Position numbers and translations under genes: made by a program. The notes beneath the pieces are model-generated. The model saw only the letters and a list, made by a program, of their open reading frames with translations. It had not been told where the DNA came from and did not search any database. A stretch of DNA of 64,000 nt from Shinella zoogloeoides (GTDB taxonomy: Bacteria > Pseudomonadota > Alphaproteobacteria > Rhizobiales > Rhizobiaceae): contig NZ_CP131131.1 of assembly GCF_033705735.1 (NCBI RefSeq), positions 806,001-870,000 of the forward strand, read 5' to 3'. Shown one piece after another: positions 1 to 8,855 of the stretch (the first letter of the stretch is position 1; each line of letters starts with the position of its first letter).

Positions 1-856
1 GCATGACGCGCAGGCGTTCGACGGCATAGATGACGAGGCAGACGACGAGGAACAGCACGAAGTAGATGAACCAGAACTTGTAGTCTGCGCTGTAGGTGAT
101 GCCGAAATAGTCGTGCAGCGGCACGCCGCCCTGCTTGGCCGTGCGGGTGAATTCGAGGCCGAGGAGTGTCGGCGGCGGTACGGGCGCGCCGTTCGGGCCG
201 CCGGTGAAGTCCAGCCAGTTGTTCAGCACGAGACGGATGATCTCGCCGAAGCCGAGGGTGACGATGGCGAGATAGTCGCCATGCATCTTGAGCACGGGAA
301 AGGCGAGCACCATGCCGCAGAACCCGGCGAGGAACGGCGCGATGACGAGCGCGCTCCAGAAGCCGAGGCCGAGATATTGCGCGCCGAGTGCCAGAAGATA
401 GGCCCCGACCGCATAGAAGGCGACGAAGCCGAGATCGAGCAGGCCGGCAAGGCCGACGACGATGTTGAGCCCGAGGCCGAGCAGGCAGTAGATCAACGCG
501 AGGATCGCGATGCCGAGGAAATATTTGTCGGCGAAGAAAGGAAGGGCGAGCCCGGCAAGGAAGATCAGCCCGAGGATGAGGACGGGCGACTTCTCCTTGC
601 CCGTCATGACCGTGACGCCGCTGCCGCTGCTGGCGGCCCTGCCGGCGACCTTCCGGCCCAGGGCCGTCATGCCGACCAGCGACAGCGCGATGCGGCCGGC
701 GGTGACGATGGCGGCCAGCAGCACGGCGCGCGTCAGCTCGTTGCGGAAGGAAAAGCCTTCCAGCACCAAGCCGGAGATCGGGCCGAAGAGGATGAGCGAG
801 ACGGTGAAGGTGAGGAGCGCCTGTTTGGCGAGGGTGAGGAAGCGGTTCTGTTCCAT
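1..856 (-). CDS. livM: Branched-chain amino acid ABC transporter permease LivM (partial)
   Basis: Inner-membrane permease of a high-affinity leucine/isoleucine/valine (LIV-I type) importer. The start codon is at 856; about 285 N-terminal residues are in the window and the C-terminus runs off the left edge. The visible part has the long N-terminal extension typical of LivM, then the conserved stretch LGLGLNIVVGLAGLLDLGFVAFYAVGAY that I recognise from this family (shown here only as its hallmark GLAGLLDLG core), followed by repeated hydrophobic segments. It begins 10 bases after livH ends, in the same operon. The ATPases livG and livF are expected beyond the left edge. The substrate within the LIV/amide class cannot be fixed from sequence. 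Confidence 0.93.
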   Translation of the reverse strand, partial: MEQNRFLTLAKQALLTFTVSLILFGPISGLVLEGFSFRNELTRAVLLAAIVTAGRIALSLVGMTALGRKVAGRAASSGSGVTVMTGKEKSPVLILGLIFLAGLALPFFADKYFLGIAILALIYCLLGLGLNIVVGLAGLLDLGFVAFYAVGAYLLALGAQYLGLGFWSALVIAPFLAGFCGMVLAFPVLKMHGDYLAIVTLGFGEIIRLVLNNWLDFTGGPNGAPVPPPTLLGLEFTRTAKQGGVPLHDYFGITYSADYKFWFIYFVLFLVVCLVIYAVERLRVM

Positions 857-866
857 GGTCCTGCCC

Positions 867-1784
<918 letters not shown>

Positions 1785-1816
1785 ACGTGAACCCCCTGAA
1801 TTTCGGGCACGGTGAG

Positions 1817-1842
1817 GCCGGCCGGATGGTGTTCCGGCCGGC
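1817..1842 (-). other. Intercistronic hairpin between livK and livH
   Basis: GCCGGCCGGA at 1817-1826 and TCCGGCCGGC at 1833-1842 form a perfect 10-bp stem with a 6-base loop. It starts 10 bases past the livK stop codon in the direction of transcription. No T-run follows on the minus strand, so it is not a standard terminator. In binding-protein operons such stems usually protect the 3' end of the abundant binding-protein message or attenuate read-through into the permease genes. Confidence 0.7.
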
Positions 1843-1851
1843 GATGCCGCC

Positions 1852-2964
1852 TTACTTGACGAGGACCGGATTTCCCTGGTCGTCGAAATCGTAGAAGACG
1901 AACTGGAAGTCCTTGATGTCGCCCTTCTCGTCCCAGGTGATCTTGCCGATGGCGGAATCGACCGTGTTGCTGCGCAGCCAGTCCGTCTGGGCCTTGATGT
2001 CCGCGCCGGCCTTGAGCGCGCCGACGACGGCCTGCGCATTCGCATAGCCGTAGAGCGTGTAGTTGGCCGGGGCGACGCCCGCTGCCTTCAGCGCATCCTG
2101 AACGCCCTTGGTGGACGGGTCGGCGAGCGGATCGGGCGTTGCCGAATAATAGACGTCCTTCAGGTTGGCTGGGCCGCCGGCAGCCGCGATCAGTTCCTTC
2201 TGCGCGAAGGAGTCGCCGCTGATGAAGACGACGTCGAGGCCCTGTTCGCGGATCTGGCGGATCAGCGGGCCGCCTTCGGGAATGAGGCCGCCGAAATAGA
2301 CGGCGTTCGCGCCCGTGCTCTTGATCTTGGTGACGAGCGCGTTGAAGTCGCGTTCGCCGCGCGTCAGCCCCTCGTAGAGAACCGGCTCGATGCCGCGCGC
2401 CTGAATGGTCTTCTTGACGGCGTCCACGAGGCCCTGGCCATAGGTGTCCTTGTCATGGATCAGGGCGATCTTGTCGCGCTTCAGCGTGTCGAGGATGAAG
2501 CCGCCGGCGACGACCGCCTGCTGGTCGTCACGGCCGCAGCCGCGGAACACGGTTTCGAGGCCGCGCTCGGTCACCGTGGGATTGGTGGAGGCCGGCGCCA
2601 TTTCGAGGATGCCGGCGTCGTTGTAGATCTCGGAGGCGGGGATCGTGCTCGAGGAGCAGAAGTGGCCGATCACGGCCTGCACCTTGTCCTGGTCGACGAA
2701 GCGGTTGGCGACGGCAACGGCCTGCTTCGGCTCGCAGGCGTCGTCGCCCTTGACCAGCTCGATCTGCTTGCCGTCGATGCCGCCGGCGGCGTTCACTTCG
2801 TTCACATAGGCGGAGACGCCCGCAAAGACCTGCTCGCCGAACGTGGCGTTCGCGCCGGTATAGGGACCGGCGACGCCGATCTTGACCGTGTCGGCGAAGG
2901 CCGGGGCGAGAAACAGGGTGGAGGCGATGGCAGTCGCCGCCAGGATTTTCGAAATCTGGATCAT
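1852..2964 (-). CDS. livK: Branched-chain amino acid ABC transporter substrate-binding protein
   Basis: Periplasmic LIV-type binding protein, 370 residues with the start at 2964, which follows an AGAGGGAAG ribosome-binding site. A Sec signal peptide (MIQISKILAATAIASTLF, cleavage near AFA-DT) precedes the mature fold. The mature start VKIGVAGPYTGANATFG and the motif ELVKGDDACEPKQAVAVAN are family hallmarks, including the disulfide-region cysteine in DDAC. It is the first gene of the operon livK-livH-livM. The exact ligand (leucine, LIV, or an amide) cannot be told from the sequence. Confidence 0.95.
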   Translation of the reverse strand: MIQISKILAATAIASTLFLAPAFADTVKIGVAGPYTGANATFGEQVFAGVSAYVNEVNAAGGIDGKQIELVKGDDACEPKQAVAVANRFVDQDKVQAVIGHFCSSSTIPASEIYNDAGILEMAPASTNPTVTERGLETVFRGCGRDDQQAVVAGGFILDTLKRDKIALIHDKDTYGQGLVDAVKKTIQARGIEPVLYEGLTRGERDFNALVTKIKSTGANAVYFGGLIPEGGPLIRQIREQGLDVVFISGDSFAQKELIAAAGGPANLKDVYYSATPDPLADPSTKGVQDALKAAGVAPANYTLYGYANAQAVVGALKAGADIKAQTDWLRSNTVDSAIGKITWDEKGDIKDFQFVFYDFDDQGNPVLVK

Positions 2965-3176
2965 GGGCTTCCCTCTGGTTAAGCCGTTAAACTCTTCAGT
3001 GGGATACGGTTCGCTCCGCATCTGTTGTTGTCACAGGGGCGAGCGCAGGCGTTTTCTTCTGCGCTCGTCCTTGCAGTTTTTTGGCCACTGAAAAGAGTAT
3101 AGGGGCTGCCCACGCGCCGGAGTGCGTAAGAAATTCCGTCGATCGACAAGCTATCCTTGATGCGTCGATGGCGTCT
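2965..3176 (-). promoter_or_regulatory. livK: Upstream region of the liv operon
   Basis: A 212-base gap between the surE stop codon and livK, with both genes on the minus strand. It must carry the livK promoter because no open frame is convincing here. It is relatively AT-rich around 3055-3110, with a TTTTTTGG run near 3075. I did not find a clear operator motif. Confidence 0.35.
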
Positions 3177-3938
3177 TCATGAGCCGAAGAGCGATACGAG
3201 GCTGTGGTTGGTCTCGTAGTCCGTCATGTCGATGCGCAGAGCCGAGACGGAGGGCGCCTTCAGCGCCAGCGCCTCGGCATCGCTGCCGACCTCGTATTCC
3301 GCCATGTCATGCACGGAATGGATCCAGTAATAGGGGAACTTCCGGCCATCCAGCCGCTGTTCGACCTGGTAGCCGTGGGCGCGCTTGCCCTGCGAGACGA
3401 CGCGTACCGCCTGGAGCTCCTCGTCGCGGCAGTTCGGGAAATTGATGTTGTAGAAGACGCCTTCCTTGCGCGGCAGGGAGAGCAGCTTGCGGATGATGGC
3501 CGGGGCGTTCTTGCGGCTGATGTCCCAGTTGAAGACGCGCTCGCCATCGACGAAGTCGTAATGCTGCGAGAGCGCGATCGAAGGCACGCCGAACAGCGTG
3601 CCTTCGATCGTGCCGCCGATCGTGCCGGAATAGATGATGTCGTCGGCGATGTTGGCGCCGGAATTGACGCCGGAGAGAATGAGATCGGGCGGTTCGGGCA
3701 GAAGGTCGCGCACGCCGACGATCACGCAGTCGGCGGGCGTTCCGGTAACGGAATAGCGTTTGTCACCGTATTTGCGCACGCGTAGCGGCTCAAGCTGGGT
3801 CAGCGAATGGGCAAGGCCGCTGCGGTCCGTTTCCGGCGCCACGGACCAGATGTCGTCGGACAGCGTGTGGGCGATCTCCTCGAGCACACGGAAGCCGTCG
3901 GCGTGGATGCTGTCGTCGTTGGTAAGCAGAATTCTCAT
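3177..3938 (-). CDS. surE: 5'/3'-nucleotidase SurE
   Basis: Metal-dependent phosphatase that removes phosphate from nucleoside 5'- or 3'-monophosphates and, in some homologues, short polyphosphate. At 253 residues it is the same length as the E. coli enzyme. The N-terminal MRILLTNDDSI carries the paired metal-binding aspartates, and SGVNSGANIADDIIYSGT is the family signature with the metal-binding asparagine. It is the last gene of a minus-strand operon, 44 bases behind an ABC permease, rather than beside pcm or serS where housekeeping surE usually lies. It is therefore likely a paralogue serving whatever the importer brings in. Its substrate is inferred only. Confidence 0.92.
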   Translation of the reverse strand: MRILLTNDDSIHADGFRVLEEIAHTLSDDIWSVAPETDRSGLAHSLTQLEPLRVRKYGDKRYSVTGTPADCVIVGVRDLLPEPPDLILSGVNSGANIADDIIYSGTIGGTIEGTLFGVPSIALSQHYDFVDGERVFNWDISRKNAPAIIRKLLSLPRKEGVFYNINFPNCRDEELQAVRVVSQGKRAHGYQVEQRLDGRKFPYYWIHSVHDMAEYEVGSDAEALALKAPSVSALRIDMTDYETNHSLVSLFGS

Positions 3939-3982
3939 GTCATGTCTCGCAAATGAGGTTTTGGATGTTGAAGGGGCGGGCG

Positions 3983-5659
3983 TCAGCGGGCTTTCGGCCG
4001 GCCGACGAGGGCGAGGATGGCGTGCATGACGAGCGTCGCGGCGAGCACCGTCGCCATGATGCAGACGGAGAAGGCCGCCGCCTGCGTGCTCTTGCCGCCT
4101 TGGTCGAGCCGCATGACCGTCACCGCCGCGACCGTCATGGACGGCGTGACGAGGAAGATGACGGCCGAGAGCGTGACCATCGCCCGCATGAACAGGAAGA
4201 AGAACACCGAGACGAGCGTCGGCGTCATCACCGGCATGACGGCATCGCGCAGTGCATGGAGATTGCTGCCGCCCATGCAGGTGACGGTTTCCTCGAGGCT
4301 CTTCGGTACGGCGCGGATGCCCGTCACCATCGTGAGGAAGCCCTGGGAGTGGTAGTGGTAGAAATTGCAGATCGCGATGAGGAAGGCCGAGCCGTAGAGC
4401 GCGCCGAGCATCGAGCCCGATACGTTGAAGGACAGGACATAGGACAGGCCCAATACCAGTCCGGGTACGCCGACCGGTACGATCGCCAGGAAGTAGACCA
4501 CGCGCGCCGCGACCGGCCCCAGCCGGCGCTGGGCGAGCGCCAGCAGGAAGAGCGAAAGTGTCCCGATGGCTGCGGTCTCAAGGGAGATGAGCAGCGTCGA
4601 CCAGAGAGAATCGTAGCCGCCCGCCATGGAGATGTCGTAGTTCGCCAGCGTGAAGTCGAGCCGATAGGGCCAGAGCTTCACGAAGCTGGCGTAGACGACG
4701 GTGGCGACCACCGCAAAGACCACGAGGCCGATCGCATGGACGACGAGGCCGAGCGGCAGGTCGCGCAACGGCACGTAGTCCTGTGCAACAGGCACCGCGC
4801 TTTCCGACGAGCCGCCGAACTGGCGTTGATTGGCGACCCGCTGGATGTAGATGGCAAGCAGCGTCGGCAGCAGCAGCATGATGCCGACGACGGCGCCCAT
4901 GTTGAAGTTCATCTGGCCGACGACCTGGGTGTAGATCTCCATGGCCAGCACCTGGAACGAGCCGCCGATGACGGCGGCATTGCCGAAGTCCGTGACGGAG
5001 ACCGTGAAGACGACGAAGGCGGCGCTGATCAGGCCGAACTTGGCCGAAGGGAAGGTGATGTCGACGAAGCGCCGCCAGCGTGACGCGCCAAGCAGGAGGG
5101 CAGCGTCGTAGGGACGGGCGTCGGACCGGCGCAGCGAGGTCTCGAGGATCATCACCGCCTGCGGCAGGGCATACATGCAGTTGGCGATCAGCAGACCCCA
5201 GAAGCCGTAGATCTGAATGTCGAGATGCAGATACTTGTTGATGAGCCCGTTGCGGCCGAAGAGGAAGATCAGGCCGAGCGCCTGCACCAGCGAGGGAGCG
5301 AGCAGCGGCAGGATCAGGATGATGCGGATCAGCCGCTTGCCGGGGATCTTCGTACGCTGGAGCATGAAGGCGATGGCGAAGCCGAGCACCACGCAGACGA
5401 GCGTGGTGACGCCGCCGATCAGCAGGCTGTTGCCGATCACGCGGGGGATATGGGCGAGCTGGAAGACGCCGGCATAATTGCCGAACCCGAGCGAGCCGTC
5501 GCCTTCTGTGAGGCTGCGCCCGACGATCTGCGACAGCGGATAGAGAAAGAAGAGGGCGAGTGCGGCGAGCGGCACCACCAGGCAAGCAAGGAAGAACAGC
5601 CGGTCCGGATTGGCGTGCCGTCTGGATCGTGCCCTGGGCAGGAAGGGGAGAGCCGTCAT
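3983..5659 (-). CDS. ABC transporter permease, fused double-domain (phosphonate/iron-type)
   Basis: Inner-membrane permease of 558 residues with two fused BPD_transp_1-like halves, about 12 membrane segments in all. Each half has an EAA-type loop (around DAALLLGASRWRRF and LEETVTCMGGSNLHALRD). This fused layout is seen in the AfuB/FbpB iron permeases and in the putative 2-aminoethylphosphonate permease family; length and neighbours favour the second. Its start overlaps the end of the ATPase gene by 4 bases, so translation is coupled. It sits in the operon IMPase-SBP-ATPase-permease-surE. Confidence 0.88.
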   Translation of the reverse strand: MTALPFLPRARSRRHANPDRLFFLACLVVPLAALALFFLYPLSQIVGRSLTEGDGSLGFGNYAGVFQLAHIPRVIGNSLLIGGVTTLVCVVLGFAIAFMLQRTKIPGKRLIRIILILPLLAPSLVQALGLIFLFGRNGLINKYLHLDIQIYGFWGLLIANCMYALPQAVMILETSLRRSDARPYDAALLLGASRWRRFVDITFPSAKFGLISAAFVVFTVSVTDFGNAAVIGGSFQVLAMEIYTQVVGQMNFNMGAVVGIMLLLPTLLAIYIQRVANQRQFGGSSESAVPVAQDYVPLRDLPLGLVVHAIGLVVFAVVATVVYASFVKLWPYRLDFTLANYDISMAGGYDSLWSTLLISLETAAIGTLSLFLLALAQRRLGPVAARVVYFLAIVPVGVPGLVLGLSYVLSFNVSGSMLGALYGSAFLIAICNFYHYHSQGFLTMVTGIRAVPKSLEETVTCMGGSNLHALRDAVMPVMTPTLVSVFFFLFMRAMVTLSAVIFLVTPSMTVAAVTVMRLDQGGKSTQAAAFSVCIMATVLAATLVMHAILALVGRPKAR

Positions 5660-6663
5660 GGTGCCACCCAGTGGCCGCGGCCGTCGTGAAGGGAAAGGGA
5701 GACCCGTTCGCCCGGCACGAACCGCTGGCCGAGGCGCAGATCGCTGGTGATCGCCCGGCCCCGCCAGTCGAGCCGCACGTGGCTGACATTCCCGAGGAAG
5801 GCCACATCCTCGACGATGGCCTCACCCGCGGGGTCGGCGGTCAGCACAAGCTCCTCGGGGCGCACCACGAGGAGCGAACCGCCGATGACACCGTCCTGTT
5901 GCACGGCGGAGAGCCTTTCACCGAACAGCGTGCCGGCTTCCTCGGTATCGAAGAAATTGCTGGTGCCGATGAAGCTCGCCACGAATTTCGTGCGCGGGCG
6001 GAAATAGAGATCGTGCGGCGTGCCGACCTGCTCGATGCGGCCGTGGTTCATGCACACCACCTTGTCGGCCATGCTGAGCGCTTCTTCCTGATCGTGCGTG
6101 ACCATGATCGTCGGAATTTTCAACCGCCGCTGCAGATCGCGGATTTCGCCGCGGATATCGAGACGCACGCGGGCGTCGAGCGCCGATAGCGGCTCGTCCA
6201 GCAGCAGAAGCGATGGCGCGACAGCCAGCGCTCGGGCGATCGCGACGCGCTGCTGCTGGCCGCCGGAAAGTTCGTGCGGATAGCGGCCGATCAGGTCGGG
6301 GAAGCGGATAAGGTCGAGCAGGGCGCGTACCTGTTTTTCTATCTCGGCCTTCGGTACGCCGCGGATCTTCAGGCCATAGCCGATGTTCTCGCCGACCGTC
6401 ATGTTGGGGAACAGCGAATAGGACTGGAAGACGATCCCGAAATTGCGGTTGCGCACGTCGATCGTGTTGAGGTCGCGGCCATCGAAGCGGATCTCTCCGT
6501 CGGCATAGCTTTCAAGCCCCGCGACGATGCGCAGGAGGGTCGTCTTGCCGCAACCGCTCGGGCCGAGCAGACAGACGAACTCGTCGCTGCCCGCATGCAC
6601 ATTGATGTCGTCGAGCGCAAGAAAGGAACCATATTTCTTGTGCAGGTGGCTGATATCCAGCAT
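5656..6663 (-). CDS. ABC transporter ATP-binding protein (PotA/PhnT-like)
   Basis: Cytoplasmic ATPase of 335 residues for the importer in this operon. Walker A is GPSGCGKTT, the Q-loop is in FQSYSLFPN, the signature is LSGGQQQR, Walker B is LLLLDEPLSALD and the switch histidine is in TMVTHDQEEAL. A C-terminal TOBE-like domain follows (about residue 240 on), as in the CUT1/PotA/FbpC class. The start at 6663 (MLDISHLHKKYG) follows GGAGATA; an in-frame upstream start adds 14 residues without family support. It overlaps the permease gene by 4 bases. Confidence 0.93.
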   Translation of the reverse strand: MLDISHLHKKYGSFLALDDINVHAGSDEFVCLLGPSGCGKTTLLRIVAGLESYADGEIRFDGRDLNTIDVRNRNFGIVFQSYSLFPNMTVGENIGYGLKIRGVPKAEIEKQVRALLDLIRFPDLIGRYPHELSGGQQQRVAIARALAVAPSLLLLDEPLSALDARVRLDIRGEIRDLQRRLKIPTIMVTHDQEEALSMADKVVCMNHGRIEQVGTPHDLYFRPRTKFVASFIGTSNFFDTEEAGTLFGERLSAVQQDGVIGGSLLVVRPEELVLTADPAGEAIVEDVAFLGNVSHVRLDWRGRAITSDLRLGQRFVPGERVSLSLHDGRGHWVAP

Positions 6664-6687
6664 GAGGTATCTCCACGGAAGGGAGGC

Positions 6688-6703
6688 GCCCGCCTGAGCG
6701 GGC
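6688..6703 (-). other. Intercistronic hairpin after the binding-protein gene
   Basis: GCCCGC (6688-6693), loop CTGA, GCGGGC (6698-6703) form a compact 6-bp GC stem directly after the substrate-binding-protein stop codon and before the ATPase ribosome-binding site. No T-run follows. The position matches the stems after the other two binding-protein genes in this window. Confidence 0.45.
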
Positions 6704-6718
6704 ACCGGGCGAGGACGA

Positions 6719-7738
6719 CTAACGACCGGTTGTTTCCGACCAGCGAGCCAGAATCTGCTCGCGATCGCGCGCCATCGCGGCGAAATCCATCTTCGAGAGC
6801 CTGCTGGAAATGTCTGCGGGGAAACCGGCTTCTTTCGCCGCTTCCGACTGTGCCGTGCCGGGAATGGTGGTGACGGGCTTCAGGGAGGCGTAGATGCCGA
6901 GCGGGCTCGGCGTCAGCATCCAGTCGAGGAACTTCTTGCCGTCGTCGGGGTTCTTCGCGCCCTTGAGGAGACCGATGCCGGAAATCTCGAAGCCGACCCA
7001 ATCGCCCGGAAGCACGGTTTCGACGGGATAACCTTCATTGACCGCCTGGATCGCCGGCACTTCATAGCTGACGCCGATGGCGAATTCGCCGGCCTGCGCC
7101 ATGCGGCAGGGGCGCGAACCGGAACTGGTGAACTGTGCGATGTTCTTCGTCAGGCGGCCAATCAGATCCCAACCCTTTTCTTCGCCGAGACCGTAGATGA
7201 GCGCCGTGATGTTGACGAAACCGACGCCTGAGGAGACCGGGTCCGGCATCACCACCTCGCCCTTGTACTTCGGGTCGGCAAGTTCTTCCCAGGATTTGGG
7301 AACGGGCAGGCCGAGGGTCGCCAGCCGATCGGTATTGGCGCAGAATACCTCGACATAGCCTGCCAGCGAGAACCAGCGGTTTTCCGGATCACGGAACTGG
7401 GCCGGCACCTTGTCGACACCCTTGACCGCATAGGGTTCGAACATGGCCTCGATGGTCGGGTTCATGATGTTGGTGACGGGCAGACTGAGCACGACGTCGG
7501 CCTGAGGATTGCCCGCTTCGGCAATGAGACGGGCTGTCAGATTACCCGTCGACAGGCGCAGCACGTTGATCTTGACATCCGGGAGCTCCTCCTTCGCTTT
7601 CTCGACGAAAAGGTTGATCTCCTCTTCCTCGAGTGCCGAGTAGACCGTGATCTCGCCCGCCATGGCTTGCTGGAGGAAGGCCGCGCCTGCGAAGAGCGCG
7701 GTAGCGGCGATTTTCTTTGTACGCTTCCAGTATGTCAT
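6719..7738 (-). CDS. ABC transporter substrate-binding protein, 2-aminoethylphosphonate-like family
   Basis: Periplasmic family-1 solute-binding protein, 339 residues, start at 7738 behind AAGGGGA. The signal peptide ends near QQAMA-GE. The mature protein opens ITVYSALEEEE and contains STGNLTARLIAEAGNPQADVV, VMPDPVSSGVGF and FTSSGSRPCRMAQAGE (each shown as a family hallmark). From memory, these match the PhnS2-type binding proteins annotated for 2-aminoethylphosphonate more closely than FbpA-type ferric proteins; the paired tyrosines of ferric binding proteins are not obvious. No phosphonate catabolic gene lies nearby, so the ligand may be another phosphorylated compound. Confidence 0.85.
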   Translation of the reverse strand: MTYWKRTKKIAATALFAGAAFLQQAMAGEITVYSALEEEEINLFVEKAKEELPDVKINVLRLSTGNLTARLIAEAGNPQADVVLSLPVTNIMNPTIEAMFEPYAVKGVDKVPAQFRDPENRWFSLAGYVEVFCANTDRLATLGLPVPKSWEELADPKYKGEVVMPDPVSSGVGFVNITALIYGLGEEKGWDLIGRLTKNIAQFTSSGSRPCRMAQAGEFAIGVSYEVPAIQAVNEGYPVETVLPGDWVGFEISGIGLLKGAKNPDDGKKFLDWMLTPSPLGIYASLKPVTTIPGTAQSEAAKEAGFPADISSRLSKMDFAAMARDREQILARWSETTGR

Positions 7739-7794
7739 GTCATTCCCCTTCTTGTGATGGATCATGTGTTCTCGGCGCGTCGGGAGGGTTGCGT

Positions 7795-8604
7795 TCACGC
7801 CGCGCATTCCGCCGCACGGCATTCGGCGATGATGGCGAGCGCTTCGCGGTGGCGGTCCGGATCGCCGGCGCCGAGCAGGTTTCCGGAGCTTTCCAATGTC
7901 AGCGGCAGGCCCCGCCAGTCCGTGACTATGCCGCCGGCGCCTTCGACAATGGGGCGGAAGGGAGCGAAATCGTGGACCTTCTGGCCACCGTCGAGCGCGA
8001 GGTCGGTGCGCCCTTCGGCAAGGATCCCGTAGTTGAGGCAGGATCCGCCGTAGACGCGGGCGCCGGTCGCCTCGCGCAGGGCGTCAAGCACCGGCCGTCC
8101 GCCCGGTGGCAGGTAATCCTGATTGCTGTTCGTCAGGATGGCCGAGGAGAGGGCGCTGCAGGAGCGTACCTTCACCGGTCGTCCATTCTTCACCGTCTGG
8201 CGACCAACCGCTCCGATCCATCGCGCGCCGATGGCGGGAATGTCGATGACGCCAAGGGACGGCACCCCATCGATGGCCAGGGCAATGAGCGTCCCGTAGA
8301 CCGGCATGCCGGCGATAAGCTGGGCGGTGCCGTCCACCGGGTCGAGCACCCAGATGTGGCTTGCGCCCCCATTCTCGGTCCCATCCTCCTCGCCGATGAT
8401 GCCGTGAGCCGGAAAGCGATCGGCGATGAGGGTGCGCATCCGCCGTTCGATCTCAAGATCGATCTGGGTCACGAGGCTGCGGTCGGGCTTTACCTCTACC
8501 GCCAGCGTGGAATCGATTGCCTTGACGAGGATGCCATGGGCGACATCCGCCAGTTCCACGGCCAGTTCCAGATGGCCGTCCAAAACATGCTTATCCCGTC
8601 CCAT
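7795..8604 (-). CDS. Inositol monophosphatase family phosphatase (HisN-like)
   Basis: Mg2+-dependent, lithium-sensitive-type phosphomonoesterase of 269 residues. Visible motifs are GEEDG (metal ligands, about residue 71), WVLDPVDGT (metal and phosphate binding, about residue 86) and HDFAPFRPIVEGAGG (C-terminal metal aspartate, about residue 215; the usual W-D-x-A-P has become H-D-F-A-P). The family covers inositol-1-phosphatase, histidinol-phosphatase, fructose-1,6-bisphosphatase-like and nucleotide 3'-phosphatases; the last motif leans towards HisN-like enzymes. It is the first gene of the operon, with GGAG before the start at 8604, directly ahead of the importer, implying that it works on the imported compound or a derivative. 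Confidence 0.9.
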   Translation of the reverse strand: MGRDKHVLDGHLELAVELADVAHGILVKAIDSTLAVEVKPDRSLVTQIDLEIERRMRTLIADRFPAHGIIGEEDGTENGGASHIWVLDPVDGTAQLIAGMPVYGTLIALAIDGVPSLGVIDIPAIGARWIGAVGRQTVKNGRPVKVRSCSALSSAILTNSNQDYLPPGGRPVLDALREATGARVYGGSCLNYGILAEGRTDLALDGGQKVHDFAPFRPIVEGAGGIVTDWRGLPLTLESSGNLLGAGDPDRHREALAIIAECRAAECAA

Positions 8605-8855
8605 TTAATCTCCACGGACCGGCAAGGGGCGTGAGCGGCAGCGCACGCCTCCAGGAAGGTTGAAATGTCTTCGGAGAGCTCTGTTCGTCGTGCAGCCGGT
8701 TCCGCAGCGGATCGGCCGTTGGAGTGAAGTCGTATCGCGATTTCGCGGATGTGGCAATATGTGGGCGTGTGCGAAATTGTGGTTTTATGGATTTTTTTGG
8801 ACTTGAGGCAAAATGTGGGTTTCTATATTGGTGCTGAGAAGCGGAGTTTCTGAGC
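8605..8855. promoter_or_regulatory. Divergent promoter region with TGTGG repeats (putative DeoR operator)
   Basis: The 251-base region between the phosphatase/importer operon and the deoR-type gene turns AT-rich from 8740 on. It holds four same-orientation TGTGG cores at 8750, 8760, 8778 and 8814. Three are extended: CAATATGTGGGCGT (8755-8768), GAAATTGTGGTTTT (8773-8786) and CAAAATGTGGGTTT (8809-8822). DeoR-family repressors commonly bind direct repeats in such divergent regions, so this is the likely operator for both directions. Confidence 0.5.

Noticed and set aside
6719..7738. Calling the binding protein a ferric (FbpA/AfuA) protein
   Set aside because: The paired C-terminal tyrosines of ferric binding proteins are not evident, and the central motifs fit the 2-aminoethylphosphonate-like family better.
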